Positions 8,636 to 17,667 of a stretch of 64,000 nucleotides of DNA are shown in pieces. Each line of letters begins with the position of its first letter. Positions within the stretch are counted from its first letter, which is position 1. The position numbers and the translations under genes were made by a program. Origin of the DNA: Chrysophaeum taylorii (taxonomy: Eukaryota > Sar > Pelagophyceae > Pelagomonadales > Pelagomonadaceae); NCBI GenBank assembly GCA_029834535.1, contig JAQMWT010000009.1, forward strand, positions 372,001 to 436,000. The letters are read 5' to 3'. Below the pieces are notes generated by a model that was not told the origin of the DNA, did not search any database, and worked only from the letters and a program-made list of their open reading frames with translations.

Positions 8636-11600
8636 CTGTTGGAAGCGGAAGCATAGGAGCTTCTAGCGGTTCCCATTTATTGGGATCCTGGAGATCATCC
8701 TTTGACACCCACTTAACGACACGAGTGCGCGTATTTAACAGCGGAATCTCTACGTGACGAAAGGTGGTGTCGGAGATTCGTAAATACTGCTCAAAGGATC
8801 GATCTGTCGGGCTCAACGCGGTCGGCAGGACTTCACCACTTTGGCGGAAACCTCTGGTCACGGAGTTGTGCAGATCGACTGCTAAAATCGCAAGAGTATC
8901 TGGAGGGACGACAGACGCCAAATGTTTGAACGAATCTGTCTTAGACAAGCTAGCCCAATCATGATCCACCGGCATCGTGAGCAACTCGGCCGTCATCTTG
9001 AGAGTCAAAGGCTGAGTGTCCGAGCGATGCGGTCCCAAACGAAGAGGAACCCGCGTAACGGTGTAAGCCGTATCTGCTGCTTCTCGGGACGAGCCAAGAT
9101 TATTCAGCTGGAGAAGGTGGCGTTCATGAGCATAACCTAAAGCTGCAGCAAAGTTTTGTTGCATGTTCCCACATGTCTTCGGAACCTCTTGCAAGTGCAG
9201 TGGGTGACTGGAAACCAACAATCGCACGCGAGAGCTCATCAGAGTAGGTGTGATATCGTGAAAATTGACGACGTACACGTAAGGGTGTAAGCGCGCTATA
9301 TACGAAATAATGGACGCCTCCTGTTCAATCAGCCACATCATGAAGCCAGCCATTTTGCACAGCTTCATCGTCCAGTTAGTGGCCGTAACACCCTTGCCAA
9401 CATCTCTGGATGTCAAGTTGCAGAGTGCTGAATGAACGCAGAGCGGAGACGCTATACACATCGACGATGACCATTCCGCTTCAGGCAAATAAGCCTTGAT
9501 CAACCGGAGGGTCGAGTCATATCGTCCACAGAGCGTGTGCTGGACCACAGGTATCTTCCGAAAATTCTTCTGATGAACCTTGTTGGCAGCTGTTGACGAG
9601 TCAAGAGCGAGAACGACTCGAAACGACGTCCCGCACAACTCGTTCGCTCGTTGCAATCCTAAAGTACTTCCTCCGGCGCCGCTGAAGAGCATCACAACCT
9701 TGCGATACGTGATCGGCACCCAGTGGACCTTTTCAAACCTTCGGCGAATCTCGCATTCTGTAACTTCTCGGCATTTCTTTTCCTCCTCGTCAGTTCGTCG
9801 GTCGAAATCGTCGTTACCGAGTGATTCTTGAGGAGAATTCTTCTTCTTATCGGCAGAAGGAGACGCCTTCTGCACTGAGCTCAAAAGCATCAGTTCGGGA
9901 GCCGCATTGCCTTGAGTAAGATGGCTTGCGACCGAAACAGTGAATAATAGGTTAGCCTTGTTAGATTCAGCTTCACCATCCTTCGTTAAATCGTCGACCG
10001 TCTCAGTATTCAGCTCGTCATCAAAACGAACAATATCGCCCAAAGCAAGGACTTCACCTAGAGTGATCACGGTCGGCACATCCTGGGTAGAGGATATCGC
10101 CACTCGAGCTGCGAACTTATCATGATCCTCAGGAGAAGAACACATTCCACCGACTACCCAGAGTTGCTCGTACCCAGAAGACGTAGCAACGAAAACTTGC
10201 CCAGTTTCCACGGGCTCCGAAAGAGCGACTGGCACGCAGTAGGTGTGCCCAGGCTCGACCTTCATCGTGCGCGCAGCATAGGCTATCACTTCATAAGCAT
10301 CGCTGTTCGAACTTTGAGAAGGCGTAACTGGAGGAACTCCCCAAGTCGTCGAAGCTCCCGCTCGTTTCGGCGGTGGACGCTGGAGGTCTTCAATCTTGCA
10401 CAAGCGAGCATAGACACGGTTCTCCACTATGCTCGGGCTTTGTTGCATCGCATGGTGCTGTTGCCCATAAACCTGAACTACCACGGGATTGCTCTCGTCA
10501 TAAGTTGTTCTGAACGTCAAAATCGGAGAATCTACTCGTCGATCCTGCACCTTTAACTTCTTGCGCCCGTAAGCGACTTGTGTGCGTAGAAACGCAATGC
10601 GATTCCGCGGGTAGTTCACTATGGCTCCAAACACCCGAATATCGCGCGCTCCCAGCAAAAATAGATGATTTGTATCGGCCACAATAACAACAACTGGAAC
10701 GGCTACGTCGTCCGCAAGCGCAATCCGCAATGCAACCCATTTGTGGATAGTCGTTTTGTTCAATCCTGACCCATACAAAGTGCGCTCGACTGGAAGATCG
10801 CCCCGGTCAAGGATGATGCTATCCTTTTCCAGTTTTTCAACCATCCCACGACAAATATAAGGGACATCAGCCATTCCATCCACGCCTAAAGTCGTTACAA
10901 ACTTCGGCCCGTCTCGTCGTCTATGAATATGACCAACTATAAACGTAAGGGTGCCAGGGTCCAGGCAACCGATGGTGATGAGGTCTTGCTCGATCTTTTC
11001 CCCATCGCTCGGCGACAGGGCAGTGTGATGACATCGTATCTCCGGTTTCGCATCGCCCGGAATCTGCATCGTCACCGCTGCTATATCTGGCGTACTACAT
11101 CTCGCCGCTGAATCTATATTGGCTCTCGCCGCTTCGGCTGCTTCTTCATTCCCCAGTTTCGCTGACAACAAATTCTGACACTTCTCAATCGGAGGCACAT
11201 ATATCTCCTCCTTTATCTCTTCTGGTAATCGTTTCTCGTCCATCAAATCGGACATTCCCGTCAACTTCTCCTCCATCGGCGCCGCTGTGGTCTGCTCTGC
11301 TGCGGCCAAAACTGTATCGGCTAGAACATCGGCTAAAACGGCTAAAACGGTCTCGGGGGGGGGGCTAGGAAAAGAAGACGTCGTCCCCGACGTCAACTCA
11401 AAGGGTCTAACGTCATCATCGTGAACTGCCCTGCAAGACATGCACATTGACGAATGAGGGGACACTGGAACCTGCGGCATGGGTTCGTCGGTCTCCGAAT
11501 CTGAGTCTTCCCAGTAGTGCGGAGAATCCCAAGTAGCATCTGACATTGCTTCCACATACGATGTAGAAGGCCACCGAACGATCCGAGCGTTGGTGGTATG

Positions 11601-11702
11601 TTGCTCCTGTTGCAAACGATGGCTGCTCGTTACAGCGACATCGGCAACATCATCGGAGACTCGGGCAGGGCGCGCCGTCGGGTAAAAGTCAACCCCCGAC
11701 AT
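8562..11702 (-). CDS. gypsy polyprotein part: retropepsin-like domain plus C5-DNA methyltransferase
   Basis: A 1046-residue frame. Residues about 260-365 look like a retropepsin: V-D-G-M-A-D-V in place of L-D-T-G-A-D-V, then H-L-F-L-L-G-A-R-D-I-R-V-F-G-A matching the L-L-G-x-D flap/helix motif. Residues about 480-590 resemble the beta-rich spacer often found before gypsy RT. From about 665 it is a DNA C5-methyltransferase. Motif I is VVMLFSGAGGSTLGLQ (about 9699-9655), motif II is VLALDSS, and motif IV is CIASPLC with the catalytic Cys (about 9460-9438). A possible motif VI is WLIEQ, motif VIII is SSRVRLLVS (about 9240-9207), motif IX is LTLKMTAELL, and motif X is VVPPDTLAILAVDL (about 8918-8873). 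Leu replaces the second Pro of SPPC. The same frame upstream holds the gag-like ORF, separated by TGA at 11751-11753. The RT ORF follows by frameshift. Confidence 0.82.
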   Translation of the reverse strand: MSGVDFYPTARPARVSDDVADVAVTSSHRLQQEQHTTNARIVRWPSTSYVEAMSDATWDSPHYWEDSDSETDEPMPQVPVSPHSSMCMSCRAVHDDDVRPFELTSGTTSSFPSPPPETVLAVLADVLADTVLAAAEQTTAAPMEEKLTGMSDLMDEKRLPEEIKEEIYVPPIEKCQNLLSAKLGNEEAAEAARANIDSAARCSTPDIAAVTMQIPGDAKPEIRCHHTALSPSDGEKIEQDLITIGCLDPGTLTFIVGHIHRRRDGPKFVTTLGVDGMADVPYICRGMVEKLEKDSIILDRGDLPVERTLYGSGLNKTTIHKWVALRIALADDVAVPVVVIVADTNHLFLLGARDIRVFGAIVNYPRNRIAFLRTQVAYGRKKLKVQDRRVDSPILTFRTTYDESNPVVVQVYGQQHHAMQQSPSIVENRVYARLCKIEDLQRPPPKRAGASTTWGVPPVTPSQSSNSDAYEVIAYAARTMKVEPGHTYCVPVALSEPVETGQVFVATSSGYEQLWVVGGMCSSPEDHDKFAARVAISSTQDVPTVITLGEVLALGDIVRFDDELNTETVDDLTKDGEAESNKANLLFTVSVASHLTQGNAAPELMLLSSVQKASPSADKKKNSPQESLGNDDFDRRTDEEEKKCREVTECEIRRRFEKVHWVPITYRKVVMLFSGAGGSTLGLQRANELCGTSFRVVLALDSSTAANKVHQKNFRKIPVVQHTLCGRYDSTLRLIKAYLPEAEWSSSMCIASPLCVHSALCNLTSRDVGKGVTATNWTMKLCKMAGFMMWLIEQEASIISYIARLHPYVYVVNFHDITPTLMSSRVRLLVSSHPLHLQEVPKTCGNMQQNFAAALGYAHERHLLQLNNLGSSREAADTAYTVTRVPLRLGPHRSDTQPLTLKMTAELLTMPVDHDWASLSKTDSFKHLASVVPPDTLAILAVDLHNSVTRGFRQSGEVLPTALSPTDRSFEQYLRISDTTFRHVEIPLLNTRTRVVKWVSKDDLQDPNKWEPLEAPMLPLPTDAPGTAHAFSAAPPRQSKRRSAGS

Positions 11703-11750
11703 TGGCGGCGCGTCGCATAAAGATTGGAACGCGAAAGTTGCGCTCGAATG

Positions 11751-12269
11751 TCACGAACTATCCTGATATCTGCCTCCGCCATACTCGTCATCGTAATGTC
11801 GATGACGTCGGCGCCGGCGCGAATTGCGACTAGAGCTCCGGTGACGGCAAGGACTCGGGCTGCTTTGAGCAGTATGGGCTTTTCGATCCGGGCTCTGGCT
11901 TCGATGTCGGCATGACGATCGTCTATAAGGTGATCGTCCGTCTCGCTGTCGTGTAGAAAACGACGTAGTATCCTTGATGCTTCTGACCTCGCTCACCATG
12001 GTCGCCATTGTGGTTCCAAGATCGGTGAGGGCCGTTTGAATTTCATTAGAAGGCACCGATCCGTGCGTGGCGTTCGCATGAGATGCATCATCACACTTCG
12101 CCCAATCGGACCGCGATATGGGCTGCTTCTTCTGCTTACGAATTCGCTTCCACATCGCACAGTAGTAACGATCCGGATCGCGGTTGCAAACTACGCGATT
12201 TCCGTGTTCATCTTCATCATGGGTGGTCCAGAAGAACCCACAGTGCGGGCACGTTCTCTTGCCCCACAA
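11751..12269 (-). CDS. gag-like ORF with Cys/His cluster and Arg/Ser-rich tail
   Basis: A 172-residue product starting at ATG 12269. The N-terminus has C-P-H-C, then H-D-E-D-E-H and two further Cys (V-V-C-N and Y-Y-C) within 35 residues, a possible zinc-binding unit. The C-terminal half is rich in Arg, Ser and His (R-S-P-Y-R-R, R-H-R-S-Q-S-P-D-R-K), suited to binding nucleic acid. It ends in TGA at 11751-11753 and is in the same frame as the large protease-methyltransferase ORF that begins at 11702, an arrangement like gag-stop-pol. No standard gag domain is recognisable; the role is inferred from position and composition. Confidence 0.5.
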   Translation of the reverse strand: MWGKRTCPHCGFFWTTHDEDEHGNRVVCNRDPDRYYCAMWKRIRKQKKQPISRSDWAKCDDASHANATHGSVPSNEIQTALTDLGTTMATMVSEVRSIKDTTSFSTRQRDGRSPYRRSSCRHRSQSPDRKAHTAQSSPSPCRHRSSSRNSRRRRRHRHYDDEYGGGRYQDSS

Positions 12270-12286
12270 AAAAGGATCTCGTAAGA

Positions 12287-12616
12287 TCAGCGGATCCGTA
12301 TTCCCAAACGGTTTATCCGCATCTTGCTGGCAAAACGCTCAGCTAATCGTTCATTTTCGCGACGTCTCTGCTCGAGGTCTTCACGAAGTCGACTTCGGGC
12401 TGCAGATCCGCGCTCAATAGTAACACGCTCGCCACGGTCCGGTGTCGTTGGACTCAACGGCGAAAAAATGGCAGTATCCGGAGGCACATCAGGGGGCACG
12501 TCAGCAACGTCGACTGCCTCGGCCTCTCTTAATTCACCTTCCTCGCGGCCTATCTCATGGGCGGCGGGAAGAACTGGAGGAGATTCTCCCTCACACACGT
12601 CTGCGTTTATCTCCAT
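12287..12616 (-). CDS. small acidic/charged ORF, probable gag N-terminal part
   Basis: A 109-residue frame beginning at ATG 12616. It is acidic at first (E-I-G-R-E-E-G-E-L-R-E-A-E) with a D-V-P-P-D-V-P-P-D repeat, then has a likely coiled coil (R-L-R-E-D-L-E-Q-R-R-R-E-N-E-R-L). It stops 18 nt before the next gag-like ORF, in a different frame. I do not recognise a family. Being immediately 5' to the element's other ORFs, it is probably the start of gag, with a frameshift separating the pieces. Confidence 0.35.
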   Translation of the reverse strand: MEINADVCEGESPPVLPAAHEIGREEGELREAEAVDVADVPPDVPPDTAIFSPLSPTTPDRGERVTIERGSAARSRLREDLEQRRRENERLAERFASKMRINRLGIRIR

Positions 12617-14761
12617 ACTGTATCAAATATCGACCAAGAATCTCGAAACACGTCCGGATCCGATCACTCGAAGTAACTCACGTTGATTCCAACAACGCTA
12701 TCTGTCGCTGTAAAAACAGCACTCGCGGAATTCCAATCCGCTGGCAATTCAAAAATGCCCGTGGGTAGCGATCCCACTCGCTAAACAGCTTCCACCGTTC
12801 AGCTATACCAAAATCAATTCCCGGGAGAATGCGCTGCGATTTCCAACTCGCACGCGTGTTCGTCGTCACTCGGATCGTACGAACACAAACAACGTTCGCG
12901 TATATTCTCAACGCAAACCGGTCCAATGGAACTCCGTGTGCTTGATCAGGGCGCACGTACAAATCCGGACCACGTAATACAACACGTACGGCAGCACTCG
13001 CTCGTCGGCGACCGATTTAGTCGCACGATCTCGTGTACTCCACCACGTATGGCGGCACAGAAAAACCTTCCCGACCCCCGGGTGACAAAGGGGGTACTCA
13101 CCGACTCGTCCTAGACCTCACTGAACGAGGAAAACACGGACTCGGGGTCGGGTATGCTCGCCACACACCTTGCTCACGCTCACCAAGCCTCTCAACAAGA
13201 TAGAGAGATGGAATATGATAGCAAGGAAACTACAAGAATACATCAAGAACGCGTCTCACAAGAGAGAGGTATTGTGACGAAGAAGATGAGGGAAAGACTA
13301 GCGTTGAAGAAAGATCAAGCCTCGAGAGTGGTGCAGGGAAAGTGCATAGCTTCTTACACATGCGTCCGAGAGAAGGTGATTTTCCTTACCCCTCTTCCTT
13401 TCACACAATCAAAAGACTCAGATTTGTGACGTCACAGAGGTCAGCGCGTCCCGAGATGTAGCAACTTTCCCTCGGGTAGTTCGAGATGCCGCCGGTCGTG
13501 TGAGGATGGGAAATACCTTTTGTTAAGGCGAATTAAAACTTGAGACGTCATGATGGACGGGATGGTAGGTGACTTAAAACGAATGCAAATGCTCTGCGGT
13601 GTGGGACAGGTCCCTGAAAACATGTGAAGCAAGTACCTTGGGAGGGTCGCGAGCCAACTCAGCTTCGCCAGAAAATTGTAAAGACAAGCCATTAGCATTG
13701 GGCTATAGAATACAGCACGGAGCAGTAAGTAGTATGCCCGGGAGCAGTAGATCATAGAGCCAGTCAAAGTTGATGTGTGGAGTGGCGAATCAGGGTCAGC
13801 ACAGCAGAAGGAATAGTTTGGAGTGGCGGTCCAGGGTCGTCGGCCCAGCGGGAATCGGAATAAACAGAGCGAAGGGAGAGCGACCAAAACAAGGGCAAGA
13901 TGCCTGAGTACCGTTGAGATAAACAGAGTGTGGATAAAGCGTGCCAGCGTCCAGTGGGGTTTACCAGGATTGTGGGGAAAGGGACACCGATTGAAGACCA
14001 ACGTAGAGGTGAGACAGTTCATTGACGTCAGTGAAACGGACGGCGAAAAGGCTTGGCAGACCAACGCAGACGAGGGTGCGCCCAACGATCACAGGTGCGA
14101 TAAGAAGACGAAGGACCTGGTAGTTGAGTAACGATGAAATCATCAACCACAATCAAGAGAAGGACCTTCCAAATAAAGCACACCAATTGTTACGGCCGCG
14201 GACGACCATTCCTGAGAACGATTGTAAAGCATACTCGGTTGCAAGGAACCAGAGCCTTCGGAGCAAACTGGATGTCTTCGTGGAATGGGAGAGCGATAGG
14301 GCTTCTGACATCCAAGCTGTGATGAATCCCAGTATCAGCGAAGGACACCAACGGAGCTTTCCCAATGAACAGTTGGTCAGAAAGAAACTGTCGTAACGAC
14401 GGGCAAGGCAGTACGTTTGAAATCAATGCCGTCATTTCTTGCGGAGGATCGACTTGAGGGAAGCGGCCGAGTCTAACTTCGACCTCCCTTGCATGGTGCC
14501 CCGGACCACAGGAGCCGTTAACTCTGTGACGAGGGGCGCCGAAAGGACCGTCGCCAGTCGAATCACGACGCCATCGCCGAAAGTGGGTGGAAAACTCGTC
14601 ACTTGCGCTGCGCCCGGCCACCGCGATGTCCCACAACGAACGTTCCGGCTGCCAACCGGCCCACCCATAGGCGAATCGGTGCGAGGGAGGTGCCCTACGA
14701 AGGCTCAGGATTCATGAGGCACCGTCCTCCATCGCAACCATGCGGTCGGCGATCAGGGTAA
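12617..14761. other. retroelement leader/LTR-type DNA without a clear gene
   Basis: This 2.1-kb stretch separates the minus-strand gypsy gag from the plus-strand copia gag. Positions 13370-13597 are related to 25003-25263 (listed separately). A minus-strand frame at 14636-14190 contains F-A-D-T-G-I-H-H-S-L, which looks like a copia retropepsin active site, so a decayed fragment of a third copia-like element may lie here; the evidence is one short motif. Other open frames overlap on both strands and show no recognisable domain. The gypsy 5' LTR should be in the 12650-13360 part, but its ends could not be found. Confidence 0.35.
13370..13597 (+). repeat. diverged direct repeat, left copy (candidate LTR remnant)
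   Basis: This segment and 25003-25263 share several blocks in the same order and orientation: GAGAA-GTGAT-TTCCTTACC, CTCAGATTTGTG / CTCTGATTTGTG, AGCGCGTCCCGAG, GATGCCGCC-GTCGTGT, GGGAA-ATACCTTT, GACGTC/TTCATGATG-GACGGGATGGT, AGGTGACTTA and AAATGCTCTGC. They flank the plus-strand copia element about 11.6 kb apart, as LTR remnants would. Identity is well below that of a recent insertion and similarity stops after roughly 230-260 bp. Confidence 0.45.
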
Positions 14762-16072
14762 GGGTATGTCCATGTATTTATCGAAGCTGTCCTAGCATTT
14801 AGGCAAATCTCTTACCAACTTAACCAGGAAGAGACTGACCTTCAATTCGACTTTGGCACTCTTTGCAGAAAAATCTATGAAGAGATACATCGCCATTATG
14901 TCGATAATACCAGCAACAACCGCTACGATCGTGGTTGGGTAGATTGGCGTTATATGTACGAAACCCGATCTTCATCTCGACCTGTGCCAGAAGCTGAACG
15001 ATTGTGTCACCCTACCAACCCTAGCTATATTTTAGAATACGCATTAGACCTTTACAATGTAGTATCAAATGGGTCGAACAAAAGACGCTTAGAACGCCCT
15101 GTTTCTTGGCAACCCTATGTCGAAGGTTTATCATCTCAACCAAAGCCAAAGTTACTACTTACAAACACTTTGGACTCATCAGACAAAAGTCTGACTCAAA
15201 CTGCTAACACACTCGCCGTCATCACTTCGTCCCAACCTGGTACATCTTCCACGTTTAATGCTAGACGCTTGCGTAACTCTAATGATGCTCGCCAGCCTTT
15301 CTCTCGCAGCGATTTATCGTATTATCGTCCTGGTGATTCTTACGTCACCAAGAAAACTGCCGGACAGTCCCATGACCGTCCAATTTACCCCCGCACTTTT
15401 GACAGGTCCTCTCGTTCTAACATGAAATTATTAGATCGAACAAACCACACCTTAAACACCCTGCGAGAACAGTGTAGTGAACTTACGAAGCATGTGACAG
15501 ATAATGATACCACGGCTCAGCTACAACAGAATATCAACAAGTTATTTGAGACTCTATTACAATCAGCTGACATTCTGTCAACGACATCTACTGAGGACAA
15601 CAGTAGTTTACTTCGTCTAAACGAACAGCTCATGTTTGCAGAAGACATCATTTATGATGTAGACCTTCATCTATCCTCGACCGAAAAGTCGTTAAACTAC
15701 GTGGAGCCACAACACCATACTGTTGTTACTGCTCCCACCCCAAAGGCAACTCCTCCTACTACAAACACACAGGGTAATCCTTCCAATACTGTGCCTAACC
15801 TCTTTACCGCTTCCGCCATCTCGGCTTTACCACCAGCATTATTGTCCTCGCTATCTTCACAGGTCCAATCTGCCCTCAACACACCATCACAAGCCGAAAC
15901 CAAAAGGGATGCCGATCATACTTCGCTATCGTCATTTGATGAAAAGCACGGCATGGCTGATGAGGCTGACGGACCATCACCACCTGTTCAACCGATTATT
16001 ATTCCAACGAATCTGTTATTGCTGAAGAACTTCTTCACAGCCAGCCTCTCCACTACTTGCCCACATTCGTAA
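14762..16072 (+). CDS. gag-like protein of copia element, 5'-truncated
   Basis: The frame opens after TAA 14759-14761 and runs to TAA 16070-16072; the first ATG in a good position is 14954 (372 residues). It aligns with the second half of the minus-strand element's gag: HVF-E-LAF, LYN, RRLERPVSWQPY, FNARRLRN and DLSYYRP blocks. The C-terminal part is low-complexity Pro/Thr/Ser/Ala. Near 15689 the frame encodes T-E-K-S-L-N-Y, the first of five such motifs. No zinc knuckle is visible. The role as nucleocapsid-type protein is inferred from position and from sharing between the two elements. Confidence 0.6.
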   Translation, partial: GYVHVFIEAVLAFRQISYQLNQEETDLQFDFGTLCRKIYEEIHRHYVDNTSNNRYDRGWVDWRYMYETRSSSRPVPEAERLCHPTNPSYILEYALDLYNVVSNGSNKRRLERPVSWQPYVEGLSSQPKPKLLLTNTLDSSDKSLTQTANTLAVITSSQPGTSSTFNARRLRNSNDARQPFSRSDLSYYRPGDSYVTKKTAGQSHDRPIYPRTFDRSSRSNMKLLDRTNHTLNTLREQCSELTKHVTDNDTTAQLQQNINKLFETLLQSADILSTTSTEDNSSLLRLNEQLMFAEDIIYDVDLHLSSTEKSLNYVEPQHHTVVTAPTPKATPPTTNTQGNPSNTVPNLFTASAISALPPALLSSLSSQVQSALNTPSQAETKRDADHTSLSSFDEKHGMADEADGPSPPVQPIIIPTNLLLLKNFFTASLSTTCPHS

Positions 16073-16159
16073 AATGCCTTCCTCACCAACTACATAAAGG
16101 TAAACAGTGTCCCTCCAAATTGCTCTTTTCTATATTTTGACTCTCGTGCTACCATCTCA

Positions 16160-16741
16160 TTGATGTCCACCTACGATTTCGCAATACCCAATCATATAAT
16201 TCCATTGGACTCCAAATACGCGCCGATTGTTATTCAGACGGCAACAGGACAACAACGGGCATCACAAATGATGTTAACACGCAACATCGTTATTCCCCTA
16301 CCAGATCATCCACAAGTTGGCTATGTTAAGATCGACTTCGCTTTATGTCTTCAACCAGTGCATGACCGACATCTCGCTATCCTGAGCATGCTCGAATGGA
16401 ACCAGACCAATCTTACCACCGTGTCCAACGATCGAGCTGAGCCAAAGCTCAGCGCTGTCACGAGCCGCATAGACAAAGATATTCGTATACCCATACACTA
16501 TGTCGCAGCTAATTTACCCGCTCTCCCTTGTATCACTTACAACATCGCGCGCGACAAGCAGCTCGAAATTCGTTCTCTCGCATTTCCCCTCAAGCGATAC
16601 CATGAAAACAGGGATCTACTGGCATACTACAACTACCTACTCCAAAGAGTTTTACCAGATCGCCCGTGGATCCGCCCTTTGGTTCTTAATCTTCGGAAAC
16701 AGAACAAATTTGTTCAGCAAAACACTCCACCATTAACATGA
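16160..16741 (+). CDS. retropepsin-like region of copia element
   Basis: The same frame as gag. Just upstream of the listed start it reads Y-F-D-S-R-A-T-I-S-L, where a copia protease has D-S-G-A-T; Arg replaces Gly. Then come I-V-I-Q-T-A-T-G and V-K-I-D-F-A-L-C-L...L-A-I-L-S-M, which match the minus-strand relative (I-Q-T-A-T-D; V-K-L-D-V-A-L-F-L; H-I-I-S-M). It ends T-P-P-L-T then TGA at 16739-16741; the methyltransferase ATG follows at once in the same frame. The altered triplet suggests an inactive or unusual protease. Confidence 0.5.
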   Translation: MMSTYDFAIPNHIIPLDSKYAPIVIQTATGQQRASQMMLTRNIVIPLPDHPQVGYVKIDFALCLQPVHDRHLAILSMLEWNQTNLTTVSNDRAEPKLSAVTSRIDKDIRIPIHYVAANLPALPCITYNIARDKQLEIRSLAFPLKRYHENRDLLAYYNYLLQRVLPDRPWIRPLVLNLRKQNKFVQQNTPPLT

Positions 16742-17667
16742 ATGCTTTCTCGTCCAGTGTTTCTCTCACAAGAGCCCAATCTTCGCAAACCCTCTGTCAT
16801 GTTACTTTGTTCTGGTTTGTCAACCCCAGCGTTCCTGTCTCAAGCCACTAATGACCTAGGCTTAAATATCAATGTAAGAGTTGTTGTTGAGTCTGATGAT
16901 ACGCTTGTGCGCATGTTACGCCACCGTTTTCCTACAGTATTATTATTTGAATCTTTGCCCGCTTTTATCAACCATCTTCACCAAATCTCACCAGAGGAAA
17001 GGCGCAAATTTTATTGTGATATTATCGAGATAACTCCTCCATGCACTAACAGGAATCTATTAAAGCAGCATAAGACCGAAGACTTACACAGCCTGCTCGA
17101 CGACTCCCTTTTCGACAGCATGCTGTCTGTCATCAAACTTCTCCAACCCTTGGTACTACTGGCTGAGATGACACCACCCCACAAGTACTGTCATCAAGAC
17201 CACATAACTGTGGCCAATCTCATCTATTCCACGCTCGATTACTGTGTTGATGTTGTTGACAGGTTCCCGACCTACCTATGTGGCGACTACCAATCTAGGG
17301 AAAGATGGATCTGCATCGCACGCAGGTATTCTACTGGACCAATCAACATACTCTCATGGTTTATCCACCACCCACGCCCCTTCTTTAAGATCGTGGATGA
17401 CATACAAGCCATTCCTAAACGACTTTGGCTTTCCTAAGATATTGCCAAAGACTGGATCCGGGTGTTCCCCGATCCACCAGATGTCCCCGTTCCTAAAACT
17501 TTTGCACCTTACTCTCGCACAGGTTCTGTTCAGCTTACCATGGCTGACCTCGAAACACTCAATTTTTACTATTTCTCCGCCTTCACTCACAACAGGCTCA
17601 CGAGCAACGCACGCACTCTGTTCAATCCGAGTGTACTTATCATCAGCTGTGTTTCAAACGCTCCTCC
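16742..17667 (+). pseudogene. N-terminal part of retroelement DNA methyltransferase, broken
   Basis: The product to 17437 has motif I MLLCSGLSTPAF (about 16799-16835), motif II VVVESDD, motif IV ITPPCTNRN with a standard Pro-Pro-Cys (17028-17055), motif VI AEMTPPH (about 17163-17183) and motif VIII YQSRERWICIARR (about 17287-17326). A TAA at 17435-17437 interrupts the frame, which otherwise continues (D-I-A-K-D-W-I-R-V-F-P-D) exactly where the minus-strand protein has an open frame; then a +1/-1 shift between about 17600 and 17668 moves to the frame of the large downstream ORF, where motifs IX and X lie. The enzyme was clearly once a full methyltransferase, and this copy is probably dead unless recoded. 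Confidence 0.75.

Larger units (their letters stand above)
6977..12616 (-). mobile_element. Ty3/gypsy-type retroelement with embedded DNA methyltransferase, truncated
   Basis: Minus-strand order is gag-like ORFs (12616-12287 and 12269-11751), a long ORF with a retropepsin-like domain and a C5-DNA methyltransferase (11702-8562), then reverse transcriptase and the start of RNase H (8635 to about 7110). RT follows protease and methyltransferase with no integrase before it, which is gypsy order. The coding match stops about 30 codons after the first RNase H Asp, so the rest of RNase H and all of integrase are missing. The break coincides with the start of the neighbouring copia element, so that element's insertion or a deletion probably removed the 3' end. 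LTRs were not resolved. Confidence 0.8.

Noticed and set aside
12678-12962. Minus-strand 94-codon frame before gypsy gag
   Set aside because: No recognisable domain and no relation to gag; probably leader or LTR sequence.
13441-14085. Minus-strand frame of 214 codons
   Set aside because: No domain, odd composition, and it overlaps the direct repeat; several competing frames are open here.
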